In this document: in pieces, positions 14,101-26,158 of the stretch
How the letters are laid out: each line of letters opens with the position of its first letter
How positions within the stretch are numbered: the stretch's first letter is position 1
Source of the DNA: Pterobdella sp. o SKG-2022
Lineage: Eukaryota > Annelida > Clitellata > Hirudinida > Piscicolidae
Length of the DNA stretch: 64,000 nt
Direction: 5' to 3'
Assembly: GCA_964035795.1 (NCBI GenBank)
Contig: OZ038322.1
Span: forward strand, 5,570,925 to 5,634,924
Made by a program: the position numbers and the translations under genes
The notes under the pieces: model-generated
Told to the model about the DNA's origin: nothing
Database searches by the model: none
What the model saw: only the letters and a program-made list of their open reading frames with translations

Positions 14101-17100
14101 TTCATTTATCAGCTATCTATTTAGTCCACTTCATCTAAATCTATTGCAACATTGTACTCCATCTATGCTGACTCCCACAACTTTTATCTTGAGTTCATTT
14201 ATTCTAAAGCATCCAAAAATTTTTGATTGTTTTAAGCACCATTTCCAGCGTTTTTCGAGGATGTATAAGATTACTGGCAGAGTTTTCAATCTTCTGTCAC
14301 ATATATTTTCGACTTTGAGCACTCATTTTTGGATTCTTAACCTGATCTTTTTTTACAGTCATTAATTTTTATTCAGTTTTTTACACACATTCTCTTTCAT
14401 GGGGACTCATCTGTTTCCTCTCATCCAGGACGAACCTCTACTCTTCTAACTCCACCTCAGTCCCACCTCTCTCTTCAACACTTCTCACATCATCAGAATA
14501 TTCATTGACATTCGTTCAAGTTTACATTATATATAATATTGAAATATGACTGCAGAGAAGTACTTTGACATGAACAAGAAGAACTGCAAGGATGCCCTAG
14601 AGATCTACAGGAGGTTCCTAGCCAGGATGGATCGGGTGTGTGAGGTGCTCAAGGTTGCAGAGGTTGGTCTCCTTTTTTATGAGGGAATGCCATGTTTATG
14701 CATGTTAAATCCAACTTCATCACAAAAGTTTTTTCGTTTTTATTTTATTATGGGTTTTTGACTTAATAATTAAACTACATGAACAGTGCTTTAAATTGTC
14801 GTAAAGGAGTTTTAACACTAGCTTACATTCTCAAATGATGTCACTAGTTGATAAAGTAAGCTGCACTATTAAGTGTGTTAATGGAGAGTTTTAACTAATA
14901 TAATAAAGCCTTAGATTGAGTGGCGGCAAGTTGATAGACAACAATTGAGATTGAGTTCTACACAGTCCTGGACATGACGTTAAAAGGCATCTGTCCAAGG
15001 CATGACATTAAAAGGCATCTACGCCCTAGCGTTTAGGTCTCCTAGTTGGTGGGGTTGCTACCCTTTTAGGGTAATAATCTAAAAAACCCTTCCCTGTCCT
15101 CCAGTAATCCTTTGGGCTTACTAATTTTATCTCGTTTCAAGATAAATTCTTTTTGGAGTACTTCACACAGACTGTTTTATCAGTCTGCTTTCATCAGGCT
15201 AGGTTCTTAGGAGAAATTCTTAATATGCAAAGAAACATCCTAAGAGCAACACTAACAGCCTGATGATAAAGATAGGGTACGTTCCTAACCTACACGGCGG
15301 AACATGGAGGTAATAAATAAAAAGTAAAAATTGAGTCCTACAGATTCTGGGAGTTGAACCATTGAGAGTGTTTTTAGGGGCAGTTTTAATTCAAAAATAG
15401 ATTCTTCAACAAGTACAACCTCTTCATCAAACATTAGTGATACAAATATTGGTGTTGCATGATAAGATTAAAATTAGCAGAAAAATATCTTTTTTAAAGT
15501 TATCTGAAATCTCTCTGAAGTTTATGATAGGGAGAAATGCTCAGCAAATCAACAAATGATGAACCTCTGCAAAACAATTAGTCTTATTTTATGTTATTGG
15601 TAAAAATCAATATTAAAATATTTAAATTAAGATGAAGATATCTTAATTAAAATGAAAAAATCAATAATAACCAATAAATTGCTTGATGGTTTATAAAAAC
15701 CATAGCATATGATCAGATCCTTGCTTATAATCATGATTAATTGTTAGTTGAACATATATTTAAGTTATATAAAAAAGAATTTTTCAAGCATTCATAATGA
15801 AGTGAAGGGGGAAAATCAGTCACATAAAATTGGTGGTTTGAGTTGAGCAAATGGCATGTTTCACAGGGCTCTATTTTTTGTGTAGAAAAAAATGTGTATT
15901 GAAATGCAAACTATCAATTTCATTTTTTTACTTTCGCACACATCTATTTTTAATAGAGATTTCCAACTATTATTAATTAAGTTTTCATGAATGACGCATT
16001 GTATTAAGAAAAAATGTACATTGCTCAAAAACATCAACCAATCACCCAACATAAACCATTCACCACCACCATCAACCCACACATTATCACGAATCACCTT
16101 TAATCAATCACCCACCTACCATCAACCAACCACCAACCTTCCACTATCCATTCTTCATCAAGTGACCAATAACCCGATATCAACAGCTTATTTACCATCA
16201 CCCACCAAACTAACCACCATCTCTTACCCACTCATCCACTACCAACCACCTACCATCACGCAACCACCCATTTACCATCAACCACCCACCCATTCATCCA
16301 TCATCATTTACTCGCTCATCACCCACCCACCAACACCCATCCATTAATCACCTAATCATCTATAATAACCCACCATCAACAAACCCGCCACCCAAAAATC
16401 TCTCACCCACCTATTAATAGTCACTTATCCGCCCACCCATCCACCATCACTCATCCACCCATTCACCATCACTCATCCATTTTGAACCACCCACCAACTC
16501 ACCATCAACCCATTTACTATCACTCACCCATTCACCATCAACCAACCCACCCATCCACCATCACTCACCTTTCTACCCACCTGCCATCACCAACCTACTC
16601 AGCCACTATCAACCACCCACTAACTCACCATAATCATTTCACCTATCATCATCAGTTTACCCAGAATCAACCACTCACCCAACCACCCCCACAGAACATT
16701 GGCATCGACAAGGGAGACATACCTGATCTTGCTAAGGTTCCTCTCTCCTATTCATTATTACAACTTATACCATACAATAATTTTATAAATGTTGAAAAGA
16801 TGAGTTATAAGTTTTAACTCTTGGTAAAGGATAATGGGCAATAAAAATGATATGGTTGATTGAGCATTGAAGTGGTATATTGTGTTCCATAGTGGTAGGC
16901 ATTTTGGTTTTATTAATTGAATTGTATCATAGTTTGGGGATTTATAAAATATTTGATATCTTGCGTTTTTCACTATAATGAAGAATAAAAAATAGTAATC
17001 ATTCCACTGTTTGTTTTTATGTGTTATTTTAAATATTCATAAAATATTTTAATTTACAATTCATTTCAATTTATTTCATCATCCATTTTAATAAAAAAGT

Positions 17101-19985
17101 TTTGTTAGAAGTTTAGTTCATATTCTAATTCTTTGTTTGTTTATATAAACATTAAAAAAAACCGAAAATAGATGTTAAAATATTCATTTTGAGAAAAAGT
17201 TATATTTTTTTGTTTCTTGTTTTTTGAATAAATTCATTGTTTTTAAAGCACAGACGTCGTTATAGTTTTGCTTTTGAAATAGCTTCACCGGTTATTCAAT
17301 GAAATTGGGTGTTTATACAACATTCGATTAAGTTTTGATATTTCTATGATTCAAAATAATGGCAATCCAGTTAGATTTCGTCGCAGGATAATTAATTCAG
17401 CTGCTTATATTCTATTTGTTTAATAATGCTATAAAAATTAGCATTCCATAAATTATGCATTGTGGTTCACAGGCTCCATCAAGTTTGTTAGATGCGTTGG
17501 AGCAACATCTTGCTTCCATGGACAACAATAAGAAAAACGCACAACCCAGGTTCACCACTTTTTTACCCCTCATAGCTATTTTGAACAAACAATAGTTTAT
17601 TTCTGCAATCAACAAATTTTGATCATTTGTGCCTAGGGACTACTGACCTTAAGCGTAGAACTAACTAAAAGTAGTTCATGATATTTTATGCTGTTTTTTC
17701 CGCTAACGAATTATGATAAGGTTGTACCTATTGGAGATTTTAGTTTTTAAATAAATTTGTATTATCTTTTTCACTTAACTTTTTATCTTGAAACCCCTCT
17801 AGCAAGCCGAAATCGGGAATAACAGCAACCATTAGTAATTATGCGGCAGCTTCCCAAACGAGCAACGTAATCGGAACAGGTTTCACATTGCTTTATCAAA
17901 TTTTTATAATCATAAGTCACTTCAATTTCATGTTATTTATATTTTTTTCATTAAAATCGCTGATGAATTCAAGGGGCGTATGAAATATCGGAAGATGAAC
18001 GAAAAAAAATCCTGGAAGAAGAACAGAGACAATTAGACTTGCTCAAGGTTTTTTAACTTTATTTAATGAATGAGTGATTATTTTACTTAAAGTGCAACAT
18101 AGAATTTTTAATTGTGGGCTTAAATTGCGCTGTTATGAACCATCACAGAAAGAGAGGTTGAAGCAGATGTCTCCAGCAGCCAGCTCCACTTCCTCGAGCA
18201 CCTCAAACAAGGATGACCCTTTTGCTCCTTTGCCAACAACTTCCATCCCAAGCACCTCACTTGCAACTATCACCACTACTGCTAACAGTGCCACTCCTGC
18301 ATCGTCTCACCTCAATGATCTCTTGTCCCTCAATGATACACCAGCCACATTCAACCAACCTCTACTTAACCCTCAACAACAAACCTCAAACTTCTTTTCT
18401 CAACAAAATCAACAGATAACTTCGTTGTTCTCTCAACCAAGCCGACCTCAACAAGCAGTCATGCTACAGCCGGATCTTTTCAGACCATCAAATACATTCC
18501 AAAGTTCATTCCCTTCACAACCAGTTCAACAAGCCTCATTCAATCCCTTCCTTTCTCAACGCCAGCCTTTTGAATCCCAACAACCCATTCAACCATCTCC
18601 TTGGCTTTCACCAACGGTTGGTAACAAGAACCCCCAAATGGACTTCAGTAACGCCTTCAATGCCCCAGCACCGAACACACCCAAGCACACAAGTGCTGCT
18701 GCTTCTACAAAACTTATCCAATCAGATCTGGATAGCAGTCTTGCTACTCTGGCTGGAAATCTCAATTTCTCTCCTGTTGGACAATTAAAAAAGTCAGTTA
18801 TGGTGAAGCTATAAAAATTCCTTTTATCAAATCATAATGTTGTAGAATAGCCTTAATCAAATAATGAGGAAACAAACACATGGTATTTATTAACTTAATT
18901 CATAAAAAATTTTGTAACACAAACTAGTGAACCACTTCATTAAAATTATCACTTGATAATGTAAATTTGCTTAACAAAAAGCTTTGTGAATTAAGTTAAT
19001 AAATACTTCATGTTTGATTCTATCAAATCCTCTTTCCTTTTCATAAGTTCACTAACTTGGCCGCTTTCAATAAGAGTTTCAGTTGCGCTTTTTTAAGTTT
19101 TATAATCGATACATTATGTAGATTATCATTTCAAATCATATGATGGGGTGATGTATGGCTTGCAGGACAGAGCATCAATGGTCAGGAGGTGGGACTGAAA
19201 AGAAGTTGACGGGAGGAAATCAGGCTAACCACCAATGGGGCTTCAACAACACCACCACAAGCAGTGCATGGAATGCCCCCTTTGCACAGGTGAGGCTCCA
19301 TTTCTGATGTGTTTGGTATTTAATATTGTAGTTTTGTGTGCAGATTAGCAATCTTAAATCACTTCAAAACATTTGTTGATAAGAGTCTGTAGAAATTGAA
19401 TTTTTTATGAATTTTCTCCCAATGTTTTAATTTTTCTACATTTTGCATTTAAATTTCCTATAACTTTGAACCCAGAATTCATTTTCCATAAAATGATATT
19501 TTATGTTTCTTTCATGTCTTTCAAAATTCACTTATATTTTAAGAAATATAATTTTTTTTTCTACGTGTTCTTATAAATCCTCATAATTTGAAGTTTACTG
19601 GTAAAATTCAAGTTTAAAAAAGAACATACGATGTCTTATGAGGATTTATAAGAACATGTAGAGAATTTTTATTGAGCTAAGATTTTCAACAAGTAAAACC
19701 TTGTCATAATTCATTAGCTCAATAAAAATTTTCTACATGTTCTTATAAATCCTCATAATCTGAAATTTTACTGTAGAAATTATAATAAATCTTCTATTCC
19801 TAATAAACTTGTATGTTCTTTTTAAAATCATGCAAAAGCTGCAATGGTATCAATACATCCCAAAGAATCAGTCTCAAGTGATGATGCAGTCAGATACGGC
19901 CATTTGGGGAGCCAACCCTGCACCTCAGTCAAACAATCAACCTAACCCTTCTGACCAAGCAAACAATCCATTCGGCTTGCTTTGA
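11148..19985 (+). CDS. PICALM: PICALM/AP180 clathrin assembly protein (14 coding exons)
   Basis: Endocytic clathrin adaptor that binds phosphoinositides through an N-terminal ANTH domain and recruits clathrin, AP-2 and EH proteins with its disordered tail. Coding exons: 11148-11304, 11431-11573, 11720-11795, 11860-11962, 12238-12334, 13852-13963, 14556-14662, 16695-16736, 17473-17549, 17803-17879, 17974-18047, 18149-18792, 19166-19289, 19839-19985. All phases match and give 659 residues, the usual family size. ANTH landmarks are [77 protein letters not shown] and [12 protein letters not shown]. The tail has DPF (DDPFAPLP), NPF ([11 protein letters not shown]-terminal NNPFGLL) and DLF motifs, and the PICALM-type EKKLTGG block. 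The 18792 donor is AA|GTCAGT, chosen because it restores frame. The last acceptor (19838) is less certain. Confidence 0.96.
12420..12660 (-). repeat. Dispersed repeat copy in a PICALM intron
   Basis: Matches the reverse complement of the repeat at 40410-40560. Both share an 'ACATTAAACTGCAT' block, then a 'CTGGATA' block, then 'CTGATAT...GTCGTTTGGCTTG' (or GTCATTTGGCTTGG). The copy is old and gapped. The type is unknown, but it is most likely a LINE untranslated region (see 14950). Confidence 0.55.
13380..13480 (+). repeat. Second dispersed repeat copy in a PICALM intron
   Basis: Aligns to 40315-40405 in the same orientation. It shares 'CTGCCAG', 'CTAAC.TTCAACT.GAAA', 'CCCACA.TT.GGCAGTTTG' and 'CCTTGC.GTTG' in order. 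It is GC-richer than its surroundings. Confidence 0.6.
14950..15320 (+). repeat. GC-richer mobile-element fragment in a PICALM intron
   Basis: Contains two close copies of 'CATGACRTTAAAAGGCATCT' (14974 and 15001), followed by 'GCGTTTAGGTCTCCTAGTTGG' and a CT-rich block. The GGCATGACATTAAA core is shared with the reverse complement of the 40.2-40.6 kb repeat. It looks like the untranslated part of a retrotransposon; no coding is preserved. Confidence 0.5.
16030..16690 (+). repeat. Degenerate CAYC-rich simple-sequence array
   Basis: About 650 bp of imperfect 'CCACCCATCACTCATCCA'-type repeats, strongly strand-asymmetric (almost no G). It ends right at the PICALM exon acceptor (CCCCCACAG at 16694), so the array supplies that exon's pyrimidine tract. 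The long Thr/His/Pro/Ser readings through it (15991-16347, 16482-16817) come from the repeat and are not genes. Confidence 0.85.
18869..19020. repeat. Foldback (MITE-like) element in PICALM intron 12
   Basis: About 33-bp inverted arms, 18869-18903 and 18988-19020, share 'TATTTATTAACTTAATTC' and flanking bases. The ~84-bp centre ends with the core CTTAACAAAAAGCTTTGT, which other foldbacks in this window also carry. Confidence 0.75.
19557..19765. repeat. Foldback with ~47-bp arms plus a third arm copy
   Basis: Arms at 19633-19680 and 19714-19762 are near-perfect inverted copies (ATGAGGATTTATAAGAACAT inward to ATTGAGCTAA). They flank a 33-base loop with the family core (TTTTCAACAAGTAAAACC). A further copy of the outer arm sits just 5' (19557-19600) in the orientation of the right arm. 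It lies in the last PICALM intron. Confidence 0.8.
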
Positions 19986-19999
19986 GTTGTGGAATTTCT

Positions 20000-20910
20000 C
20001 TGCATAGAGGCGCTGATGTTGAATGATATATTTTTTGGTGTCGGTAAGAGGCACGATACTATTTAATTATGAAGGCAGTACAATTAATATTTGTTTCATC
20101 GAACGAATTATCTGATATATGAATGAGTGAATGGATGTTATATTTATAATTCTTGAATTATCAAAAGTATTGTTAAAAGATATAAAAGATTGTTTGATCT
20201 CAAAAATATTACCGTCACCACAGCTGAGTTGAATCAGCATCAAAATTTTCACCATATCTTTAGTGCCTGCTTTGAATATAATCACAGAGGCAAAATAATC
20301 GAATTGACTGCTTGTAACTGCTTATAAGTTTCAAGTGTACAGTCTCGCTAAATGGTTTTCAAAATTCTATTAACCGCTATATAATGAAAGACTTGTTTGA
20401 ATGATATTTGTCATAATTGACTCAATGTTTTTAAATTAAACTGACCTACATGTTTCTGGAGTTGATTATTCACTGAGTGTTAAACATTCAATAATGTAGA
20501 TTCGTAAGATTCTTACTCGTTATAACCTACTTTTTACGCTTTAATATTATTATTACCAAGTATAATAAAATACTTTTGCTGCCAGTGTTTCGATTTTAGT
20601 TCCCATATAGGACCACTACCGTATGATCTTGAAATGAAGGCAATTAGTTACGTTTGAACACATTTATGAAACAATTATGTACCGTGGTCAAAAGATTAAA
20701 CTTGAAAAACGCAAAAATGATGATTATAAAACGATTGCTTACCAAATTGAAAATTTTTTTGAGTTTATTCGTGTTCATAACATTCAGTTTAACCTAAGTA
20801 GTTACAGCAATAATCAAAAAAATCGGATAAATTGAGAAGAGAACGCTCAACAGAAAAGTAATAGAATTAATCGAACAAATTTATTAGGTAATATAAAAGT
20901 TGCTGGACAA
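20000..20910. other. PICALM 3' flank, no further gene seen
   Basis: After the PICALM stop (19985) the sequence is AT-rich without exon-like signal up to the LINE fragment. The 3' UTR should lie here; a weak AATAAAA-like signal occurs near 20563 (TATAATAAAATAC). Confidence 0.4.
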
Positions 20911-20914
20911 TTTT

Positions 20915-21990
20915 TCTTCTTTTGAACAATTTCTCTTCTCTTACATCACTCAACTCAGACGTGCCGCAGGGCTCCGTTCTGGGACCAATCCTCTTCTCTC
21001 TTTATACATCACCCATGTGTAGCATTATTGTACAGCACGATTTGTTTTTTCACCAGTTCGCTGATGACATCACTCTTTTCACCGGAGTCTCTCACCCAGA
21101 TCCTAGCTCCACTCTCCTTAAATTATCCAGCTGTCTTTTGGCTCTAAACTCCTGGTTTTCCCAAAGCCAACTGAAACTAAACCCTACTAAGAGTGAGGTG
21201 ATGTTTGTCGGCAGCTCTCGTCTTTCAGCAAAATACAATCTCCCTTCTGTGGTAACTCTCGACGGCACCACACTTCCTATATCTTCCAAGCTCAAAAACT
21301 TAGATGTCACCTTAGATTCAAATTTGAACTTTGCTCACTTTATTTCTCAAATAATCCAATCTTTCAATTAGAATATCTATGCCATAAAACAAGTACGCAA
21401 ATTCTTACCTTTTTCCACTGCTAATGCCCTCTTTATCTCACTAGTTCTTTCCAGATTGGACTACTGTAATTCTCTCCTTTGCGGGTAGCCAAACTATCTT
21501 TTATGCAAACTTCAAGCCCTCCAAAACCACGCGGCCAAGACGGTTCTTCAAGCTGATTATTTTAGCTCTTCCAGCGACTGTCTTGATCGTTTGCACTGGC
21601 TACCTGTCTCCCAAAGATGCAAGTTTAAATTACTTTGGCTCATTGCATGCACTCTCAAGCTTGAACAACCTGCTTATCTTTTTGATCTTTTGTCAATCAG
21701 ACACACACGTCAACCACTCAGATCCTTGCACTCTGGTTTCCAGCTTCATCAACCTGTTTCTTCAGGCTTGTTTACTAGTCGCTCTTTTTCTCAACAGGCT
21801 CCACGTCTGTAGAATTCACTTCTTTTTAACTTGCGCTCATCGCCTTCTCTCATGAACTTTCGCAAACTTTTGAAAACTGACTTATACCATAAACATCCCC
21901 AGTCATAATTTCTTACAAACCTTGAGCGCCTCTGAAGCAATCTTGAATTGATAACTGTGCGCTATAAAAATCTTTTTAATAATAATAATA
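20915..21990 (+). mobile_element. L2/CR1-like LINE, 3' half with intact tail
   Basis: RT from SDVPQGSVLGPILFSLYTSP (~20955) through FHQFADDITLF (catalytic FADD, ~21050) and LNPTKSEVMFVG. Then, after one or two shifts, the thumb/C-terminus: DRLHWLPVSQRCKFKLL (~21580) and SFSQQAPRLWNSL. The element ends in GCGCTATAAAAATC followed by an AAT-rich microsatellite (to ~21990), the 3' terminus typical of L2/CR1-type elements. It is 5' truncated and has stops, so it is inactive. Confidence 0.88.
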
Positions 21991-22655
21991 CTTGACTTCA
22001 CTTCAAATCGTGCAAACTTCAAATAACAATTCTGTTCAACTTAAGTCGTGCATCGAAGCACACGGTTAACCTTCCTATAATTGAAACACCAACTTGCTGA
22101 AATTTTTGATATTAACTGAATTTAAATCTTGAGAAGATAGTATATTGTTGACTTCAACATAATCGAGGAAAGTTTAAACTGCAGATTTAAGAGATTATTT
22201 TTGATACAGTTTTTAGCCAGTAAAGCAGCAGAGCTTCCGTGTTTCCAAAGTAGAAGCTCTCGTGCTTTTGACAGATTTGTATCACCGTTTTTCTCTGCTT
22301 TTTTGACCAAAACATCCATGGAGCCACCGAGAGTCAATAAAACATGAATAAAGAAATTTAGTTTTTTTAATACCTGATGATAAAAGTAAAATTTTTTTCT
22401 GAAGTTGTATATAAAACCAAAGTGTGTTTCTTGATACATGAATATTTTTAAAAACATTTTATGTATCTTTTTTGTTCAAACTTTATTTATAATGACTAAG
22501 TTCATTCGTTTTTGCAATTTCTTCGTTTTTTTCGAAATTTGATTAAAAGGCTCGTAAGATCCTTGCGACAGCATCACATGTCAGCCTTTCCCCAGTATTG
22601 TTTGTTGTCTATCTGTTCAAAGCCACAAAAACACTTAGATAAAAACTGACTTTCA
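21991..22655. other. Intergenic between two LINEs
   Basis: I recognise nothing here. A 111-codon - strand reading at 22122-22457 has no family features and is probably chance. Confidence 0.4.
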
Positions 22656-23362
22656 ACAATATTTATGAAATAACGTATGCAGATGACCAGAATTTTTACT
22701 CACGAGATGAAGGCGCTATAAAGGATATTCAAAACAAGATAGAAAACTCTTATGCCAAATTTAGACTCAGAGTGAACAAAGCAAAAACTGAAAAATTCGA
22801 TATGACAAATTTAAATAACGTAAAAATATTAGGAACAAAAATAAACACTAAACTAGAAATTAAAGAAATAATCCGAAAAGCACATATAGAAACCTTCAAG
22901 TATCATAAAATGTTAACATCAATTAATATAAAGTTGAACAACAAAATTATAATATATAAAATTTATATAAGACCAATCCTTTTATATAACTGTCAAACCT
23001 GGAGTCCTTCTGAAAGCGATCTAAAAAGTCTAGAGGTTTTCGAAAGAAAATTTTTAAGAAAAATATATCGGATATTCTATCCAAGCCGCATCTCAAACGA
23101 AAACCTAAAAAAGAAAACGAACGTTGAAGACATAAAAGAATTGATAAGGAAAAGTAGATGGAGCTACCTTAGACATATTCTACGCAGGCTAAACCTACCG
23201 ATGGCAATAGAACTTCAAAATGACTTAAGTGGTAAAAAACAAAAAAGGCGTTCACGCATAAATATAGCCACAGTAACAAAAAATAAAATGATGGAAACGG
23301 GTTTAACGGGCCTGGATGAAGCCAAGACAAAAGCTCAAAACAGAGAAGAATGGAAAAATTAA
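22655..23362 (+). mobile_element. 5'-truncated LINE, RT thumb and C-terminus, still open
   Basis: Starts just before the RT catalytic box (IYEITYADDQNFYSRDE, ~22660) and stays open from 22772 to the stop at 23362 (196 codons). It carries the usual late-RT order: VKILGTKINTK, YIRPILLYNCQTWSPSE, FERKFLRKIYRI and a WSYLRHILRRLN C-terminus ending GLDEAKTKAQNREEWKN. It is younger or less mutated than the other LINEs in the window. Confidence 0.85.
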
Positions 23363-23466
23363 ACGTTGAAAAGTAAATATTTCACTAGAAACTTTCGAAT
23401 CAATACAAAATAATTGATTTATTTAACAGTCAATTATTCTGTGAAATAAATATTATATTATTATAT

Positions 23467-23594
23467 TTATAATGAGGAAATTTTTAGAAACACTTATTGA
23501 TTCATCAAAACTAAAATTTTCAATAAGTGCAACCTCATCATAAATCATTAATTTTGATGAAACAACAAAAGTATCTAAAATTTCTTCATTATAA
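23467..23594. repeat. Foldback element upstream of the TAB2/3-like exon
   Basis: Arms of about 47 bp with some mismatches (TTATAATGAGGAAATTTTTA... and its inverse ending TTCATTATAA; inner ends TTCATCAAAACTAA / TTAATTTTGATGAA). The centre has the family core: in reverse complement ATGATGAGGTTGCACTTATT then GAAAATTTTAG. Confidence 0.7.
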
Positions 23595-23738
23595 AAAATT
23601 AAGAATAAAAAAACTAATTGTTTAGTCAGGCCATAGATTTGATGCAATTTTTGTTTTCTTGGTGCACTAAATTTTCTGAATGGGATTTATGGATTCAAAT
23701 CATTTTGGAATTTAAATTATTTAATAGATCAAAAAAAT

Positions 23739-24975
23739 ATGAAAAATCAAATTTTTGAAGAAATTGCTGACGAAGAAAGCAATGTGAAAAATAAAAAGCC
23801 TGGTTATTTTAGTGATACAAAGGACATGTGTATCAATGGGGATCAACCAACATCAGCTTTATTGAATCATTATTTTCCAGTTTTTCAGAAAAAATTGTTC
23901 AATGGTTTTATCAATAACAACCAAAATTTTCATCATAAAAACAAATTCAAATTCAATGGTTCAAATGTTGAATCTGTCAATGATCTTGAAAGTTCATCAA
24001 AATCATCAAATTCTCATTTTTCTGTATTTTCATGCCAAAATACTAATACCAACAGCCAAAGATCTTTTTCAGAAGAAAGCATTTCTAGTCCTATTTCTCA
24101 AAATTTCAACTCATGTACACACAATCTTTTGAATATTCAACATCAAACTTCAAATATAACTCCATCAAAATTACAATCTCAATTGAATCTATCACAGCAA
24201 GAAAAAATGATGTTACTATTTCAACAATACATGATACAAAATTCATCTTCACTTTTCAACCAATTATTACAACCAACTCAAAATCCAAGTCTCATGTTGA
24301 ATAAATTGCAACAAATCAATCACAATGCAATATTGAATACAGCTGATAATTTTCATCACCCTGTTGAATATTCACAACAGCATTTATTTAGGCAAAAAAG
24401 TCAATGTAATAACCTTAAAAAAGTTGTTACCATCTTAAATAAGTTTTTGAAAAAATTAAAACAAGATCTATCAAAGAATCAAGTTAGTAAAAAACAATTC
24501 AAATTTCCACATCTATCTAAATAATTTACTTTAAAAATTTAATATTCATAAATATATTGAACCATTCCAGAATGAATCTAGCTTAAAGAGGGAGAATTCA
24601 GAACTAGAGAAAAAAATCAACTCAATCGTCTATGCAAACAACGACCATAAGAATGAAAATGAATGTGAAAAATTTAATAAAAATGATGACCTAGAAATTT
24701 GTTATGAAAATAATGACTATTTAGGTGCTAGGTGTGATATGAAAGAAGATAAAAATGACAGTGATTTGAAAAAAGATAATATTCCCAACATAGATGAGTT
24801 TTCTCTTGAACAATATGATAGTGATTTAGAAGGAAAAGACTTAGAAAATGCAGAATTTTCAGTTATAGGTAGGAAAGATAGTGTTGAAGAGGAAGGGTGG
24901 TCATGCGGAGCATGCACTTTTATAAACCATGCCTTGATTAATGAATGCGAGGTTTGTGAAATGCCCAAGTTATGA
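23739..24975 (+). CDS. TAB2/TAB3-like protein with C-terminal NZF zinc finger
   Basis: Two exons, 23739-24482 and 24571-24975, joined in phase 0 (donor CAA|GTTAGT, acceptor CATTCCAG), give 382 residues. The C-terminus GWSCGACTFINHALINECEV plus CEMPKL is an NZF (RanBP2-type) finger with the W-x-C-x2-C-x3-N-x6-C-x2-C pattern. The whole end closely resembles TAB2/TAB3, adaptors that bind Lys63-linked ubiquitin and activate TAK1 kinase. As in those proteins, a coiled coil precedes it and spans the splice (LNKFLKKLKQDLSKNQ|NESSLKRENSELEKK). The first exon is low-complexity, rich in N, S and Q. The N-terminal CUE domain of TAB2/3 is not visible. The frame is open upstream to 23643 with a possible acceptor at 23727 (TTAATAG), so the start codon is a minimum estimate and a 5' exon may exist. 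Confidence 0.75.
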
Positions 24976-25469
24976 GTTCTTAGTGTTTAAAGAACTTTCA
25001 AACTTTTTGGGTTGAAAAATAGGTGAATGTTAGTCTTTTACAAAGAACTATTAAATGGAACTTTAAAAGTTGGTTTGTATGGAAGTGAAATGGTGTTAGT
25101 TAGGTGTTGTTTTTGTCGGGCATTAGGGTTTTCATTGAATATAAGTTAATTTTGAAAGGAATTTTTGCCAAAACAGTCAAAATTTTTCAATTGATCAAAT
25201 CACGTGTTTTTATATAATTTTTTATTTTATCATATTAAATTTCTAACCTAAAATAATTTTTCAAGGCAATAAAATTATTTCAGTATTAAAAATATATCTA
25301 TCTTTTCGATGTTAGCTATATTTCGTCAATATTTTCTTCATAAATTTTTTAAACTTCAGTTCGGTATTGATGAAATTATTTAAAATGCCTGTTTGTGTTA
25401 AATAAACTTCAAGCAATTTCGGTACCTTCAAAATATCGTTAACTACTTTTGAATGTTTCAATAATAATA

Positions 25470-26135
25470 AATAGTTATTTATATAGCGCCTTTTACGCAT
25501 CGCTCAAAGGCGCTCTGCTTGAAAAGATAGGTTTTAACATTTCTAAAAAAAATAGGATAAGAAGAAGATTTAAGATTAGAAGAAAGAGAAAAGAACCAGG
25601 AAAACAAAAAGCAGATTTAGCATAGGAGAGAGGTAATGAAAAGTTGAGAATGAGTAGAGGACCGTAGGCCGGCACGTTTAGGAGGGAGTACGAGGTTAGA
25701 AAGATGGGAAGGCGAAGAAGAGTGAGAAATTTTATACATAAGAGTACAGATTTTGAAAGAAAAGCAAAATTGAGGAGGTAGCCAGTGAAGATCGACAAGA
25801 GATGGAGAGATATGGGAGAATTTATGAATATGAGAGACCAGGCGTGCAGCAGAGTTGAAAGCTTCGATTAGAGGGTAGAGAGTAGATTTAGAAAGATTAA
25901 AGTACAAGGTGTTGCAGTAATCAAGTCGAGAGAGAACAAGAGAGCAGGCAAAAATCTTAAGAGAGGTATAAGCGAGATAAGAAGTCTGTCTGATACGACG
26001 TTGGTGAAAAAAACAAAAAGAAGCATAAAAGAGGATTTGAAGATTAAAAGAAAGAGAAGAATCGAGGAGAAAGCCAAGACAGCGAATAGTGGAGAAGGGA
26101 TAGATAGTTAGGTCAGAAATTATAATGGGAGGGAG
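25470..26135 (-). mobile_element. L2-like LINE 3' end, reversed
   Basis: On the - strand it reads as the RT thumb and C-terminus of an L2/CR1-type LINE: YFNLSKSTLYPLIEAFNSAA, RLVSHIHKFSHISPSL, VDLHWLPPQFCFSFKICTL and HLSNLVLPPKRAG (25617-25907), with more frame-shifted RT upstream to ~26130. It ends in GCGCTATATAAATAACTATTTATTATTATTG (25470-25500 as reverse complement), the same tail class as the 21.9-kb element. Confidence 0.85.
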
Positions 26136-26158
26136 AGAGGAAAGAAGAGATGGAAGGT

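Noticed and set aside
15991..16817. Two long Thr/His/Pro-rich reading frames
   Set aside because: They are translations of the CAYC simple-sequence array inside a PICALM intron; all frames of such an array stay open.
18074..18148. Possible ATG start of the 246-codon frame in PICALM
   Set aside because: The first 25 codons are intron read-through. The acceptor at 18148 (CATCACAG) joins in phase to the preceding exon, so this is an internal exon.
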